From Golubevia sp. BC0850 (Eukaryota > Basidiomycota > Exobasidiomycetes > Golubeviales > Golubeviaceae): DNA of 64,000 bases. The stretch lies in assembly GCA_012976225.1 (NCBI GenBank), contig JAAVVG010000006.1:310001-374000 (forward strand), read 5' to 3'. Below are positions 47,701 through 59,145 of the stretch, piece by piece (within the stretch, counting starts at the first letter, position 1; each line of letters begins with the position of its first letter). The position numbers were made by a program, and so were the translations under genes. The notes beneath the pieces are model-generated. The model worked only from the letters and a program-made list of their open reading frames with translations, ran no database searches and was not told the origin of the DNA.

Positions 47701-48852
47701 CCAGGTGAGTATGACTAGGCAGGCGTTGTGATGAATTAGTTCAGATTCCTAGAGTGAAAGTGACTTCTAAAGCGTACATTCAACCTTTGAATTGCAGGGA
47801 CTGGCGATGACGCCAGAATCACTTGGGTCTCAGGCGGAGAAAAGAGTTGGTCCATTTATGCCCCTGCCATGGATCCTGAGCCAGAGATCGACATGAGTAG
47901 AAGGCCCATCGCTACGGAGCCAATGTGAGTAGCATCGCAGCATGGACGACAACGCAGAAGACAACTCAGTGTAGGCTCTCCGTAGTCTTTGTCCCCTTCT
48001 CTCTGGAGTTCCTTCTCACTTTCCTTTTCATTTTCCATCCAAAAGGTACATCATTTTGAATCTGGGGGTTTCAGCATCGTTCGGAAATGTGGAATGGGAG
48101 TGAGTAAGACTCAGCGACGAGTCTCTTTTGCGCATGAAAACAAACCAGAGGCCGAAAAAATTGTGACACTGACACTTGTTGTTCACTCCTTTTCTCCCTC
48201 CACCTTTCTAGCAAGCTCGATTTTCCCAACGTGATGGACGTAGACTATGTCAGAGTCTATCAGCCTTCCGACAACATCGATGTTGGATGCGATCCAGACC
48301 ATCACCCGACAGCAGACTACGTGAGTCGGTCCAGACAAAGTTCAATCTTGATGTTGGATCGTTGAAGAGAAGACTGCGCATTTTGGCGATTGGGAGTTTA
48401 TTTAACATCAAAGTTTGGGAATCACGTCTTGTATGCGAAAGCAAGTCCGACAGACGTCTTACTCACCTGCTCCCCTCCTCATCACAGATCAACCGCCACC
48501 CTGAAGCCTATCAGAACCCACAGCTTACAGATTGGGGACTAAGCGCCGACAAAGGAGGATACGGAGGAGTCTGGTGAGTCAAGCTTTACAGAAAGCATTG
48601 GACGTCGCCTTGCGGGGTGGTCCACAACTGACTCTCCATTTTTACTCCCTTCGTCTCAAAAGGCCAAGAAACAGATTAGACGGAGGTTGTGATGCAGAGC
48701 CTACGAACAAACCTGGAAATCCTGATAGGTAAGTTTGATCGACCAGTGAGTTTCCTTCTCAGAACGTTTTCAACTGACATGAAACTCTCGCTCTCTCCAG
48801 GCCGCATCCTAAAGCTCCTTTCATTGCGACAGATGACCTTCCTGGATACTAG
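44797..48852 (+). CDS. KRE6: KRE6/SKN1-type beta-1,6-glucan synthesis protein (GH16-like), 664 aa, 21 exons
   Basis: Type II membrane glycoproteins of this family act in the secretory pathway and at the plasma membrane to make cell-wall beta-1,6-glucan. Twenty-one exons (first 44797-44886, last 48801-48852) sum to 1995 nt with every phase agreeing; two are 9 nt (46041-46049) and 12 nt (46578-46589). A Ser-rich cytosolic tail precedes the membrane segment [20 protein letters not shown]. The lumenal part has [91 protein letters not shown] and the GH16-type catalytic motif [10 protein letters not shown] (E-x-D-x-x-E). It ends with [14 protein letters not shown] and [14 protein letters not shown]6 and SKN1 cannot be told apart here. 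Confidence 0.94.
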
Positions 48853-49300
48853 AAGCATTCAAGACAAGAGCTGGCAGTTCAACTGGATTGACGTCTCTCC
48901 AACCTTTGGATCCCAACCCCTCGTCTTCGGTCTGCAACCTTACTTTTCTGTCTTACTTGTACATCGCTTCTTCCGAACACCAAATTTTGCTTTATAGGGA
49001 TCTTCCTTTCTGGTGTTCGCCCTCTATTTACTAATGGACAATTCCTCGAACACTAATAGATCCGATCTTGTAACAAGACTCATTAGACACCTTTTCTGAA
49101 CCTTTGAATAGTTTTCCTTTCTTCTCACTCACGCGCTCAATACTAGCTCACTTATCCCGGGAGCGCAAAGATGAAAGGAGACGACTGTACACGAGGGAGA
49201 TCACCTTGTAATTCAGCCAAAAGATTGAGAAAAGTAGACAGAACTGGAAGTTTGTTGACTTGATGGAATTGAGGTGCCTCATTTTCTTTTCGTCCTCACC
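48853..49300. other. convergent 3' region, no gene
   Basis: About 450 bp between the ends of KRE6/SKN1 and the helicase gene. It should hold both 3' UTRs; nothing else is visible. Confidence 0.45.
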
Positions 49301-52300
49301 TCAAATCCCAACTGGTACCAATACACTTTTCTCTTCCAACTGATTCATCCAATCCTTCAAAAAAATTCTTTCTTTCGTTCCAGCATCTTTGGCCCTACCA
49401 ACAGTCTCAGCATCACAAATCACAGCCAAATGTTTCTTAGCTCTAGTCATAGCAACATTTAACCTTCTCCTTTCAGCCAAGAACCCAACTTCCTTGTTCA
49501 AATTACTTCTAACAAGAGTTAAGATGACAGCTTCTTTCTCTCTACCTTGTAAACCATCTACAGTTCCAATTTCTAAATCATTGAAATCTAAATTCAAATC
49601 CGATCCATCTTTATTCTTTAAAGAAGTGATTATCGAGGTTGAGAAATGATCTCTAAGACTTGAACTAAGCAAAGAAACTTGAGCTGAATAAGGAGCTATA
49701 ATACCAATATCTTTAAGAGTTAAACCGTGTTTGATGAGTTCCGTTAAATGATCAATGACTATTGAGACTTCATTCTCGTTAGACTTGGAAACCGATTGCA
49801 AAGATCTGATCGATTTCTTCTCATTAGGATTTTCTTTATCTTTGTTTGATCCACCTGAAGATTCAAACATCTCAGTTGAAGAAGTATCATAGAAGACTAA
49901 AGGAGCCGCCCAGAACTCTTCGTCCAGCTCTTCGTCATTCTGATCTTGTTGATCCTTTCCTCCGATTTCATTCTTTTCGAATCCGTCTAAATCGATCAAC
50001 CTTCCTTTCTCGCAGCTTTCGGCAGCTAGCAGTTGACCTTCGTACATGGCTTGATTCGGGAATGACATAATTTCTGAATTCATTCGATATTGAACTCGAA
50101 GAAGAGACTTGCAACCTGGTCCATAGAGACCTAAAAGTCTTGAGAAGAGAGTCGTTTCTAGTGATCGAGGAGGTCTCAGAGATGGATTGTAGGCCATCGG
50201 CGTATCTCCTGTTTCTCCTTGAGTAGGACTAGTTGCTGGACTTGAAGCTTGAGGATCGATGGTTTGAGATTTAGGTTGAACGAAGGTGGTCCCTGCAGTC
50301 TCCTCTTCTTCTCCCTCCAAGTCACTTGCCTCTTCGTTGCTATCACTATTGGCGATATCTTCAGTTTCATCCTTCTCTTGGCTGATTTCATCTATCTTTC
50401 CCTCATCTTTAAGTTCCATCTTCTCAACTCCATCACCAACCTCTTCGACTTCTTGATCTCCCTCTTCTTTCTTCTCCCTGATTCCTTCGTTCCTCTTTTT
50501 CTTTTCCTCTTTTTTCCTTTTGAACCTTTCTCCCTTCATTTGCTTATCTTGTTTCATACTTTTAACAGTAGGAGGTAATTGAAGATGATCACCAGCCAAA
50601 ATTAATTTCCCATCCCACTTAGCTCTTAAAATCGGAATCCAACAAACCGCTTCCATAGCTTGACAAGCCTCATCAATAATGACAACATCAAATCCCGATT
50701 CCTTTGGACCTCTTTCAAGTAATTTCCCACCAGCTCCATGGCAAGTAGATAAAACGATTTGAGCTCTACTCAACACCGAAATGGTGACGCCTCTTTCTCT
50801 TTTCCGATACTCAGCTCTTAGTGCTTTAACCTCTTCCCATTTAGCTCTTCTGGCAGAAGAAGACAATTTCGGAGCGGTTCTAACAGATTTATTCCCAGGT
50901 TGAGGTTTCTCAACTTGACTGCTTCCAGTAGGATTCGAAGATCTTGGAGAAAGCGAGCTTAAAGTTTGATTCAATTCTTTAGAGATGTCTTTAATCAATT
51001 GTCCTTCATCCGAAGCAGTGGATTGATTGTCTAAAGTGCAAGATAGTAAGGAAGGTAAAATCCTAGCTGGATGTCCAACTCTTGTGACTCCCATTCCTTC
51101 TTTCTTCAAAGCCTCTCTACCACTTTCTAACATTTTTTCCATCAGATTATCTACCGCTAGATTACTTGCTCCACAAACCAAAACTCTTTTCCTCAGACCA
51201 ACTGTTAATTGTAAGATTAATTCTGCTAAAGCTGTGGTTTTACCGGTTCCGGGAGGTCCGTGAAGCAAGGAGAAATGATCAGCTGAAATCATTCGAGATA
51301 TTGAGGAGATTTGAATTGAATTGAGAGATGGGTTGAAAGGAGGTAGAGGGAGGGAAGGATCTTGACTGAAAGTTGGAGTAGTCAAACCTAGAAGAGATTG
51401 GATTAGAGGAGAAGGTCCTTTGGAATAGAAGTTGGATGCAGAAGTCGAGGAATTCGATGTTGTTTTAAGTGCTTGGGATTTCTGAGAAGCTGGATTGGCA
51501 AATTTCACACTTGAGGGGGATTCTTCGCCTTTCGCAGTCGGATCAGTAAGAGGAGCGTCTGGAGCGTCGGTCTCGTCCTTCTCTTCAACAGGCCCGTTCA
51601 GTTCAGCGTCCATCTGATGATGTTCAGACGAAGGAGTTGATTCCTGTGAGTCCTCAGTAGCTGCCGATTCTGACGCTTTGACGTCTTCAGTCTCTGATCC
51701 TGAACTCGAAGGAACCTCATCTGGTTCAGCTTGATGTTTCGAAGAGTTGGCTTGAATTGGTTCGACTTCCTTCTCTTTTTTTCCTTCATCTAGATCCAGA
51801 GATAAGACTCTTCCGAGACGAAGAAGAGTCTGATCCATTCTGAGTTCGGAGAAAGAGAGAAGAGAAGAGGAATGAGTCGATCAAGCTTCAAGTTTGAAAA
51901 TCGTTGACCCAACTTATTGATAAGATTCGATACTAAGTGAAATGCTCACCGATCATAAGTAACTTCATTAGCAACCTTAACAACTCTACATCTTTCAGGT
52001 AAGTTCAATTCCTTTTCTTCTTGTCCACTACTTTGAGGCGTAGATCGACCTCCTTTCTTCTGGGTAGACCCAGTAGTCGCAGAACCTTTTTCAGGCTGTT
52101 TTCTCTTGTTTGAAGAAGCAGCGATGATGATACTCGTCGGAGTCACCTTGAAGACAACTCCTTGAATCGGTTCAGAATTGCCTCGAGAAGAAGTGCTGCT
52201 GGCCTTTGACTTTGATTTAGTAGAATTAGAAGAAGATTCTTGAGTAGAAGAAATGTTTGACTGATCTTCAATTTGAGCTAAATCTCCAGGTCGAAGTGAA

Positions 52301-52800
52301 TGAGGTGGGAATTGTGGTGTTGAATGAAAAGCTGAAGGTCGAGTTAATTCTATCAGTCTTGGGAGGTCAAGAGATAGTAGATGGTAGATGGTAGATGGTA
52401 GATGGTAGATGAGAAAGTAGAACAGTGGAACAGTGGAATAAACAATGAATAGAATCAATCAGAATGAGAAGAGATGGAAGTGAGTGAATCTTCTTCGAGG
52501 TGAAACTTCTTTATTGAGTAAGGACGGGACGACTCACGATTTTGCTCCCAGACCTATTCTAACAGAAGCCACTCCTAGGGATAGAATTGCCAAACCATTC
52601 AGTTCTAATTGCCTTGTAGGTGTATTGTTAAGTAACATCTTGGACTGTTCTTGCTCTTCACTTCTTTCCAAATCAAGAAGTGAGAGATGTCGATTAAGCC
52701 ATTTGGACAGAAGTGAATGAGATGGAATTGATGGTTCAAGTAATTGTACTTCTACTTCTTGTTCCATCGAATGAATCTGATCAACTGCAGCTTCTACCAT
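49301..52800 (-). CDS. HCS1: SF1B DNA/RNA helicase, HCS1 / IGHMBP2-like, 1069 aa
   Basis: Yeast Hcs1 is a 5'-3' DNA helicase linked to DNA polymerase alpha; IGHMBP2 is the animal relative. Three exons (52800-52538, 52357-51950, 51839-49301) total 3210 nt in phase. The N-terminal beta-barrel region reads LAILSLGVASVRIGLGAKSL, HSLRPGDLAQIED, GVVFKVTPTSIIIA. Helicase motifs: Walker A GPPGTGKTTALAE (near residue 420), motif II VVIIDEACQAMEAV, motif III LAGDHLQLPPTVKS, then a roughly 130-residue Lys/Glu-rich insertion, SLLRVQYRMNSEIMSFPN (motif IV), GTVDGLQGREKEAVIL (motif V) and RRRLNVAMTRAKKHL (motif VI). The start is the ATG at 52800. Intron 1 contains a 7-bp tandem repeat. It is divergent from ETF-beta with 175 bp between start codons. 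Confidence 0.92.
52378..52412. repeat. 7-bp tandem repeat (ATGGTAG) in HCS1 intron 1
   Basis: Four full copies of ATGGTAG plus partial ends. On the coding strand this is a CTACCAT run about 20 bp before the acceptor of exon 2. Confidence 0.85.
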
Positions 52801-52940
52801 CAATCTCTGCTAGAGTTGCTTGGGTTAATTGGGTTACCAAGACGCTCCCTCAACCCTTCCCGGATCTTGACGACGAAGCCAAAGCGCCTGCAATCAATCG
52901 CAGCTGTTCCCCTTCTCCTTCCTATCCTATCCTATCCACA

Positions 52941-52964
52941 ACACACACACACACACACACACAC
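52941..52964. repeat. (AC)12 microsatellite in the HCS1/ETF-beta divergent promoter
   Basis: A perfect AC dinucleotide tract ending 11 bp before the ETF-beta ATG, so it probably lies in that gene's 5' UTR. It is preceded by a CTATC-type repeat (about 52921-52936). Confidence 0.9.
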
Positions 52965-52975
52965 CTCTATTCAAA

Positions 52976-54494
52976 ATGAGAGTAACACTTCCAACCACAA
53001 TGAGACTTATGGTACCAATCAAGCGTACTATCGATTACGCAGTCAAGATTAGAGTCGCATCAGATGGAAAGGGAGTTGACACAAATGTTAAACATTCAAT
53101 GAACCCATTCGATGAAATCGCTGTAGAAGAAGCTGTAAGAATGAAGGAAAAGAACAAGGACATCAAAAGAATCGTGAGTCAGATCCAACTTTGAAAGAAT
53201 CACAAGGCAAGGGAGGGGAAGGAAGGAATCCAGTCAAGGTGGGGTACAAGGAAATAGCCGATTACACTTCCAATCCCTGCTCTCTCTTCTAACACTCTAT
53301 CTTCCCTACTATTATCAAGACTGCTGTTTCAGCCGGACCAGCCAAAACAGCCGATGTTCTACGTACGGCATTAGCAATGGGAGCAGACGATGCAATCCAT
53401 GTTGAAATCGCTGACAAGGAACTTTCAGGTCCTCTAGAACCTTTAGGAGTTTCAAAGATCCTTTCAGCTCTTGTTCAAAAGGCAAAAGATGAATCTGAAG
53501 AAGTTGGAATGGTGATTATGGGGAAACAAGCCATTGATGATGATGCTTCTCAAACTGGTCAAATGTTAGCTTCTCTTCTCAATTGGCCTCAAGCTACTTT
53601 CGCAAGTAAAGTCGAATTCAAAGGAAAAGTCTCAAGTGGGGAAACGGTGGAAATCACCAGGGAAATCGATGGTGGTTTAGGTGTGGTTCAAACTAAATTG
53701 CCTTGTGTTGTGACTGTTGATTTGAGATTGAACGGTGAGTCTTCGAGGGTGGATCAGGGGAGTTGACGGTAGTGAGAGTGTAAGAATCGAACCTTGAAGT
53801 TTGAGGATTCACGATGAACAGGAATTGGAAATGGTGGCAAGAGATTGGAGGGAAGGTGTGAGCTCTCCTCCCTGGAGCTGACGTCAGATCTGCAGGGAGA
53901 GCCAATCTATCTTCTATCATACAATTGATACCTTAAAGAATCTCGGAAACCCCTGAAGAAGCAATACTCGAGTCTTTCTGGAGAGTTTCAGACAAGTCAG
54001 CAACCTCCAAAAACCCTTCTTAGAGTAGACTCATTCCACCTTTTATCGAGCTCTTCTCAGATCGAGGAACTCCAAATTAGTTCTCAAGACCAGATTGTTG
54101 AATCTCCATCACAAACCCTCCATATTGAATCAACCTATCCTATCTTTTCACTTTCCCCAACCCCACTTTTTAGAACCTCGTTATGCCTCTCTACCAAACA
54201 TCATGAAAGCTAAGAAGAAACCTTTCAAGAAGGTCTCCCTAAAGGACCTAGGTTTAGAAGAAGCTGTAAAGCCACGTCTTGAAATTCTCAGTGTTAAGGA
54301 ACCACCAAAGAGGGAGGGAGGAGCAAAGGTGAGTTTCAGTTCTCTCCTCTCGAGATCAATAAGCAAGACGTTCCTTTGCAATCCCTGACTTTTCTGACCT
54401 TCCTTATGGCTGCTGACTGATCTTTTACTAATTTTCACAGGTCGCCGATGTGGATGAACTGATCTCAAAGCTCAAAGAAGCAGGTCGCATCTAA
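52976..54494 (+). CDS. CIR1: electron transfer flavoprotein subunit beta, 273 aa
   Basis: ETF-beta pairs with ETF-alpha in the mitochondrial matrix, binds AMP, and passes electrons from acyl-CoA dehydrogenases to ETF-ubiquinone oxidoreductase. Four exons (52976-53173, 53320-53734, 54174-54328, 54441-54494) total 822 nt in phase. Family blocks are clear: [140 protein letters not shown], ending [11 protein letters not shown]. The length fits the family (about 250-260 aa). The N-terminus lacks an obvious cleavable presequence, as for other ETF-beta proteins. Confidence 0.96.
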
Positions 54495-54621
54495 AGCAAC
54501 AAAGAAAACAAAGATTGAAAGTTCTTGAAATACCACAAATACATAAAACTACTCCTCAAATCTTAATCTATATTTCTTTTTCCTCTTTGTAATCGACTTT
54601 GAGAAGGATCGGGAAATCTCT

Positions 54622-55224
54622 GAGAATCTAATACTTTGAAGAAATAGAAGAACAATCTCTACCAATTGACTGGGGGTTTCTTTGCCCTGCTTTTGACTCT
54701 GAAGCTTGAGTTCGAGGTCTAGAGTCAAAAAGTAAGCGATAAGATTGAATCTTTTGGTGAAGATTGATCATTGAATGACCAGTCGCTTAGATGTGGGACT
54801 TGAGATCAGACAGAAAAGAAACAGCTTTCGGCAGAATGAGGTTCCAATGGGGACTGTCAAAGGTATACAATTCGTTTGATAAAACCCTTATCTCATAGTC
54901 GTGAGAGGGGGCCAGAAGAAAGAAGTGATTAAGAAATAGAATGTTTGGGCAGTGAATGGCGGAACAAGATTGAGAAACATTCGAGAAGCGTCTTTGATGG
55001 GTTGGGATTTCATTTCTCTTGAGCTTAGTTGGCTCCTTCACTGATGATGTGGGTTCAACAGGCAATTCAAGAGGGAGCCTCACCCAGTTGAAACGACTTG
55101 AAAGAAGCTTGACGAGCTTCTAGGAGAGAAGAAGCGGAAGCTGAGGGGTCGAAGAGAAGTGTAGATATAGTTTTCCCTTGAGCAGTTGAACGTGTACTCG
55201 ATGAAGATGGAAGTTATTCGGGTG
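54622..55224. repeat. left arm of a long inverted repeat (603 bp)
   Basis: Compared by eye base by base, this arm is the exact reverse complement of 55415-56017. The outer edge is sharp: identity starts at gagaatct (54622) and matches agattctc ending at 56017, and the flanks differ at once. The inner edge is at ggtg (55221-55224), after which similarity breaks down. On the minus strand the arm has an open frame starting MRLPLELPVEPTSS and ending SFLSDLKSHI (98 codons), of unknown relation. It begins 128 bp after the ETF-beta stop codon. Confidence 0.93.
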
Positions 55225-55414
55225 GGTTGGAGAGGTGGTGTGTGTACACTTTTGATTGGAATGACGTCGAGGGTCACGCCCATGGATATCAGCCGAGGAG
55301 GGATATTAATCATGTAATAAGGGTTAAGATGTTGCATATGGTTCACCTCCATGCTTTGAGACGTCCATGTGTTCTGGTTCCCACAAGTTGCATCTCCAAC
55401 ACACCTCTCCACAA
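55225..55414. other. 190-bp spacer (loop) of the inverted repeat
   Basis: A unique sequence between the two arms. Its ends keep a weak inverted similarity (ggagaggtg on both sides), as if the repeat once extended further and has drifted. Short open frames start here and run outward into both arms, one on each strand. Confidence 0.8.
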
Positions 55415-56017
55415 CACCCGAATAACTTCCATCTTCATCGAGTACACGTTCAACTGCTCAAGGGAAAACTATATCTACACTTCTCTTCGACCCCTCAGCT
55501 TCCGCTTCTTCTCTCCTAGAAGCTCGTCAAGCTTCTTTCAAGTCGTTTCAACTGGGTGAGGCTCCCTCTTGAATTGCCTGTTGAACCCACATCATCAGTG
55601 AAGGAGCCAACTAAGCTCAAGAGAAATGAAATCCCAACCCATCAAAGACGCTTCTCGAATGTTTCTCAATCTTGTTCCGCCATTCACTGCCCAAACATTC
55701 TATTTCTTAATCACTTCTTTCTTCTGGCCCCCTCTCACGACTATGAGATAAGGGTTTTATCAAACGAATTGTATACCTTTGACAGTCCCCATTGGAACCT
55801 CATTCTGCCGAAAGCTGTTTCTTTTCTGTCTGATCTCAAGTCCCACATCTAAGCGACTGGTCATTCAATGATCAATCTTCACCAAAAGATTCAATCTTAT
55901 CGCTTACTTTTTGACTCTAGACCTCGAACTCAAGCTTCAGAGTCAAAAGCAGGGCAAAGAAACCCCCAGTCAATTGGTAGAGATTGTTCTTCTATTTCTT
56001 CAAAGTATTAGATTCTC
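55415..56017. repeat. right arm of a long inverted repeat (603 bp)
   Basis: The mirror copy of 54622-55224. The plus strand carries the same 98-codon open frame (55556-55852). Just before it lies a frame ending SSSSFFQVVSTG at a GTGAGG that could be a splice donor. No direct target-site repeat flanks the outer edges of the pair. Confidence 0.93.
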
Positions 56018-57474
56018 GTCCATGGACCAGGCTCGACCATGTGTCAGGCTCGTTTCACTCGCATGACGACACAGGATCATATAGGCTCGTTTCACTCGCA
56101 ATCAATTGATCTACCTCCTGATCGCCATCGTACCGCAGGAACACTTTTGAGCCTCATGGTCCCGATACTTACAAAAGCACATGGGCTCCTGGATGACGAT
56201 GAGATAAGACGCACGGTCTACCTCTCCAAGCCACTCATCGTCATCTCTGGATTCACCTTCTCCGCAGTAGGCGTTGCAGAACGTCTGGTGGTATGTAAGC
56301 TACTCAACTGGTCACTGAAAATCCTCTGCTGGTGCTGTAGATGCGAAGTTCCAGCTCGAAAAACTGGACAGCCTGCTCAAGGGAGACTCGGAAGGGGAGC
56401 TCGAGAAAGTCGCAACTCGCACCTAGGTCAAATCTTGTCATGTCAACAGTGACAGAAAGAGGGCTTTCCGAAGAGGGTCTCTCATCGATCTTAAGAGCTA
56501 AGTTGGACATTTGAAAGCAAGTGTTTGATAGTGAAGTTAAGTCCAACCTGGTAGCCAAAGTCTGTCACTCCCATATCAGTCTCTGAAATCTATGAGCGAA
56601 GCTCATCCAGATTCTCTGGATCCTGGCCAGCTGGCCAGCCGCTTTTAACTTTCGAGCTTCTTCCTATTTCTCTGCGAGTGGATTCTTTGAAGTCTGTTGA
56701 ATTGTGAACATGGAAGAGCAGAACACACCAAAGAGCTAAATCCTACGAAGTTCGGTGACCTTTCCCAGCTTACCCCTGACCGATCCACCCAAGCTCCAAG
56801 AGCTCAGAAAGGAAACAATGGAACGGGAAGGAGATCAATGGTGGATCTTTTCGCTCTCGAATCTTGTTTCTCTTCCTGTGTAAAGCATCAGCTATACTGA
56901 ACCTCCCTCTGAGTGCTCATCTACACATTTGAAAGCTTTGGGAGCCCCGGATTTGGCTGGCTTGAGTAGGGATGCTTTATAAGTCCGAAGACTTTTCTTT
57001 ATACGTAGAGCTCTCCAAAGTGGCAGAAACAAAAGTCGAGAAGCCTCACTTTCGGTTTTCTGAGCTCCGAAGAGGTTGTTGAATCTCTCCTCGCTCTGGT
57101 GATATAAGCTAGCAACACGCACTCGAGAGTTCTTGCGTGAAGTCAAATATTAGAAGCTCAAAAAAGGAGGCAGGAGTTTGCTATTGAAGATAAAATCATC
57201 TAGGTATAGAATTTTGACGGCGCAGGGTTCTTTTGCGACGCAAAGGGTGAGAAACTTGAGAAACAGTTAGTGGAGAGCTATCAAAAAGAGGAGAATTAAT
57301 TTACGAAACTGAAAAAAAGAGTGTCGATTTGCCTCCTCGCTGAGCAAAGGGGAGATAGAAAGTAGGAAGAACTAAATTTGGTATATCTATTAAGGAGAAG
57401 AGACGAATTAGAGAGTTCGAAATGAAACGCTATGAATTATTTTAAACAAGGCTTGAAGAGTCATAGAAGAGAAA
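56018..57474. other. gene-poor 1.5 kb after the inverted repeat
   Basis: No gene can be supported. An open stretch at about 56103-56330 reads TAGTLLSLMVPILTKAHGLL and YLSKPLIVISGFTFSAVGVA, which looks protein-like but is not recognised. AT-rich sequence fills 57130-57470, which would include the 3' UTR of the reductase gene. Confidence 0.35.
56046..56100. repeat. 18-bp direct repeat, 37-bp period
   Basis: aggctcgtttcactcgca occurs at 56046-56063 and again at 56083-56100, with a 19-bp gap, about 30 bp outside the right arm of the inverted repeat. Confidence 0.9.
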
Positions 57475-59145
57475 TTATGTGGAGACCGAATGAGATTGAC
57501 CTTCGATCAAAGCTTCTTGTGAAACCTTCGAACTTCCGCTCTCTTTCATTTGATGATCACCATTTAGGGTAACTTCTTCTGTCTCTGGCTTCCTCTTGTT
57601 TTCAGCCTTCTCTTTCTTTTTGAGACCAATAATCATGTCTCTGATGGTCTTGTCTTTCATCGATTGAGGCATCCAGTTCATAGCTTTCGCACCGAAAGAA
57701 TGCATCGGCCAAGGAATTAGAACTGGAGGGGGCCGAGAGGAGAAGAAGGAAGGTGCTAAAGACGAAATGCAACACTTGATATATTCCGAGGCGAGTGGCA
57801 TCTGGAAGGGAAGTAGAGATCGAGGAGAGTGGGGTGTTGTTAGATCTTTCGATTCTTCGTTCTGAGCTTGATCTGGAGGGGCACTCGTTCAGGGAATAGA
57901 CCATGCGTCTACATTCATGTTCATCCAGCTTCCTAGTGTAGACTTAAAGATCCATCGCTCAGTTTTAGAACGGACGAGAAGTTGAACTCCTCACGTTTGG
58001 AATCTCTTTGGACCTTCACAGCTCCATCTGCTAAGCTGTTCTCCCATTCCACGTGCTTATTCCTGAGATCATACTATAGATATTTCAGAGTAACTCACCA
58101 TCTTTGTTGGAGGGCCCTCGTTCATTCCACTAACTACTTGCCCAGGAGCAATGGCCACAACATCAACCTGATTTCCCTCCGCTCGCTGCTCATTGTAAAG
58201 AGAATGAGATAACCCTAAGTTGTATGATTTAGTAGCTGAGTAGACAGATAGACTAGAGGAAGGAACGGAATAAAGGGAAGTACGGAAACATAGGAGAGAA
58301 AGCTCAAAGTTAGCTGAGATTCTCCAATCACTTCCCTAGCTGATCAGCCGCTTGATCTCCCTTCCTGCTCCCCTTCAATTTAACAAAACTGGTACTGTAC
58401 TCACTAAGGACTAGGTGCCCATGCACCCAAACTGGTAACATTGACCATCAAACTAGGTTGAGATTTCTTCAAACTAGCCAGGGTCTTGTTAGCCACCAAA
58501 GTAGCGAAGATGGCATTTCCAGCGATCATAGATAAAATTTCCTCCTCTCGACATTCTTCCAAACAAGGATAACCTTTTCCAACTACTCCAATGTTATTGA
58601 TCACGATTGTAAGGTTCAGACCTTGACCTTGTTTCAGGAGTTCTGATAGACCATCCAATCGAGGTGGACTTTGAGAAGCGTCAGAGATGAAAGTCTTGAT
58701 TTCAATGGGCGTTGAAGATGATGAATTAGATTTTGATAAAATTGATTGTTTTAAGGTTGAAAGTTTGTCTGAAGATCTTCCATGTAAGATCAAGTTGAAT
58801 CCTAAATCAGCCAATTGCTTTGCCCATTCTTCTCCCATTCCACCTGTTGATCCTGTCACTAGCGCGTATGGTTTGCTTCCATGATGGTACTTCTTCAGTG
58901 GATTATTTGGCATGATTGACTTTGAAGAGAAGACGAAGAAGAAGAGGAGTGGATAGGAATGGTTGGAGAGAGAGGCATCTAAAAAAAGGCGATTGGCTGA
59001 TCGTCATGATCTGCGCTAGCAAAAGCCGTGAACCCACCTTTAGCTCGAAGACGAAGGTGAGCGCGGTGAGCATGAAGTCAACAAAGAATATGTAGCAGAA
59101 GAGAAACGAAATTGAGAGAATGTAATGAGAAGAATCTAAAGGCAC
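57475..59145 (-). CDS. IFA38: very-long-chain 3-ketoacyl-CoA reductase (SDR), fatty-acid elongation
   Basis: It reduces 3-ketoacyl-CoA with NADPH in the ER membrane, the second step of very-long-chain fatty-acid elongation; the animal relative is HSD17B12. Four exons (59145-59038, 58919-58405, 58252-58099, 57801-57475) total 1104 nt, 367 aa, in phase. A membrane segment (HYILSISFLFCYIFFVDFML) precedes the Rossmann domain: YALVTGSTGGMGEEWAKQLA (TGxxxGxG), INNIGVVGKG (NNxG), VNVTSL with the catalytic Ser, and YLSVYSATKSYNLGLSHSL with the Tyr-x3-Lys pair. VVAIAPGQVVSGMN is the usual post-catalytic motif. The last exon reads PWPMHSFGAKAMNWMPQSM and a Lys-rich tail (LKKKEKAENKRK). Assignment to this SDR branch instead of another ER SDR is by topology and motif. 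Confidence 0.87.

Noticed and set aside
55080-55559. Two 110-codon frames that begin in the loop and run into each arm.
   Set aside because: They exist on both strands only because the arms mirror each other, and they show no domain or codon signal of their own.
54622-56017. Classic DNA transposon with terminal inverted repeats.
   Set aside because: The loop is only 190 bp with no transposase, and the outer flanks share no target-site duplication. A fold-back element stays possible, so it is listed only as an inverted repeat.
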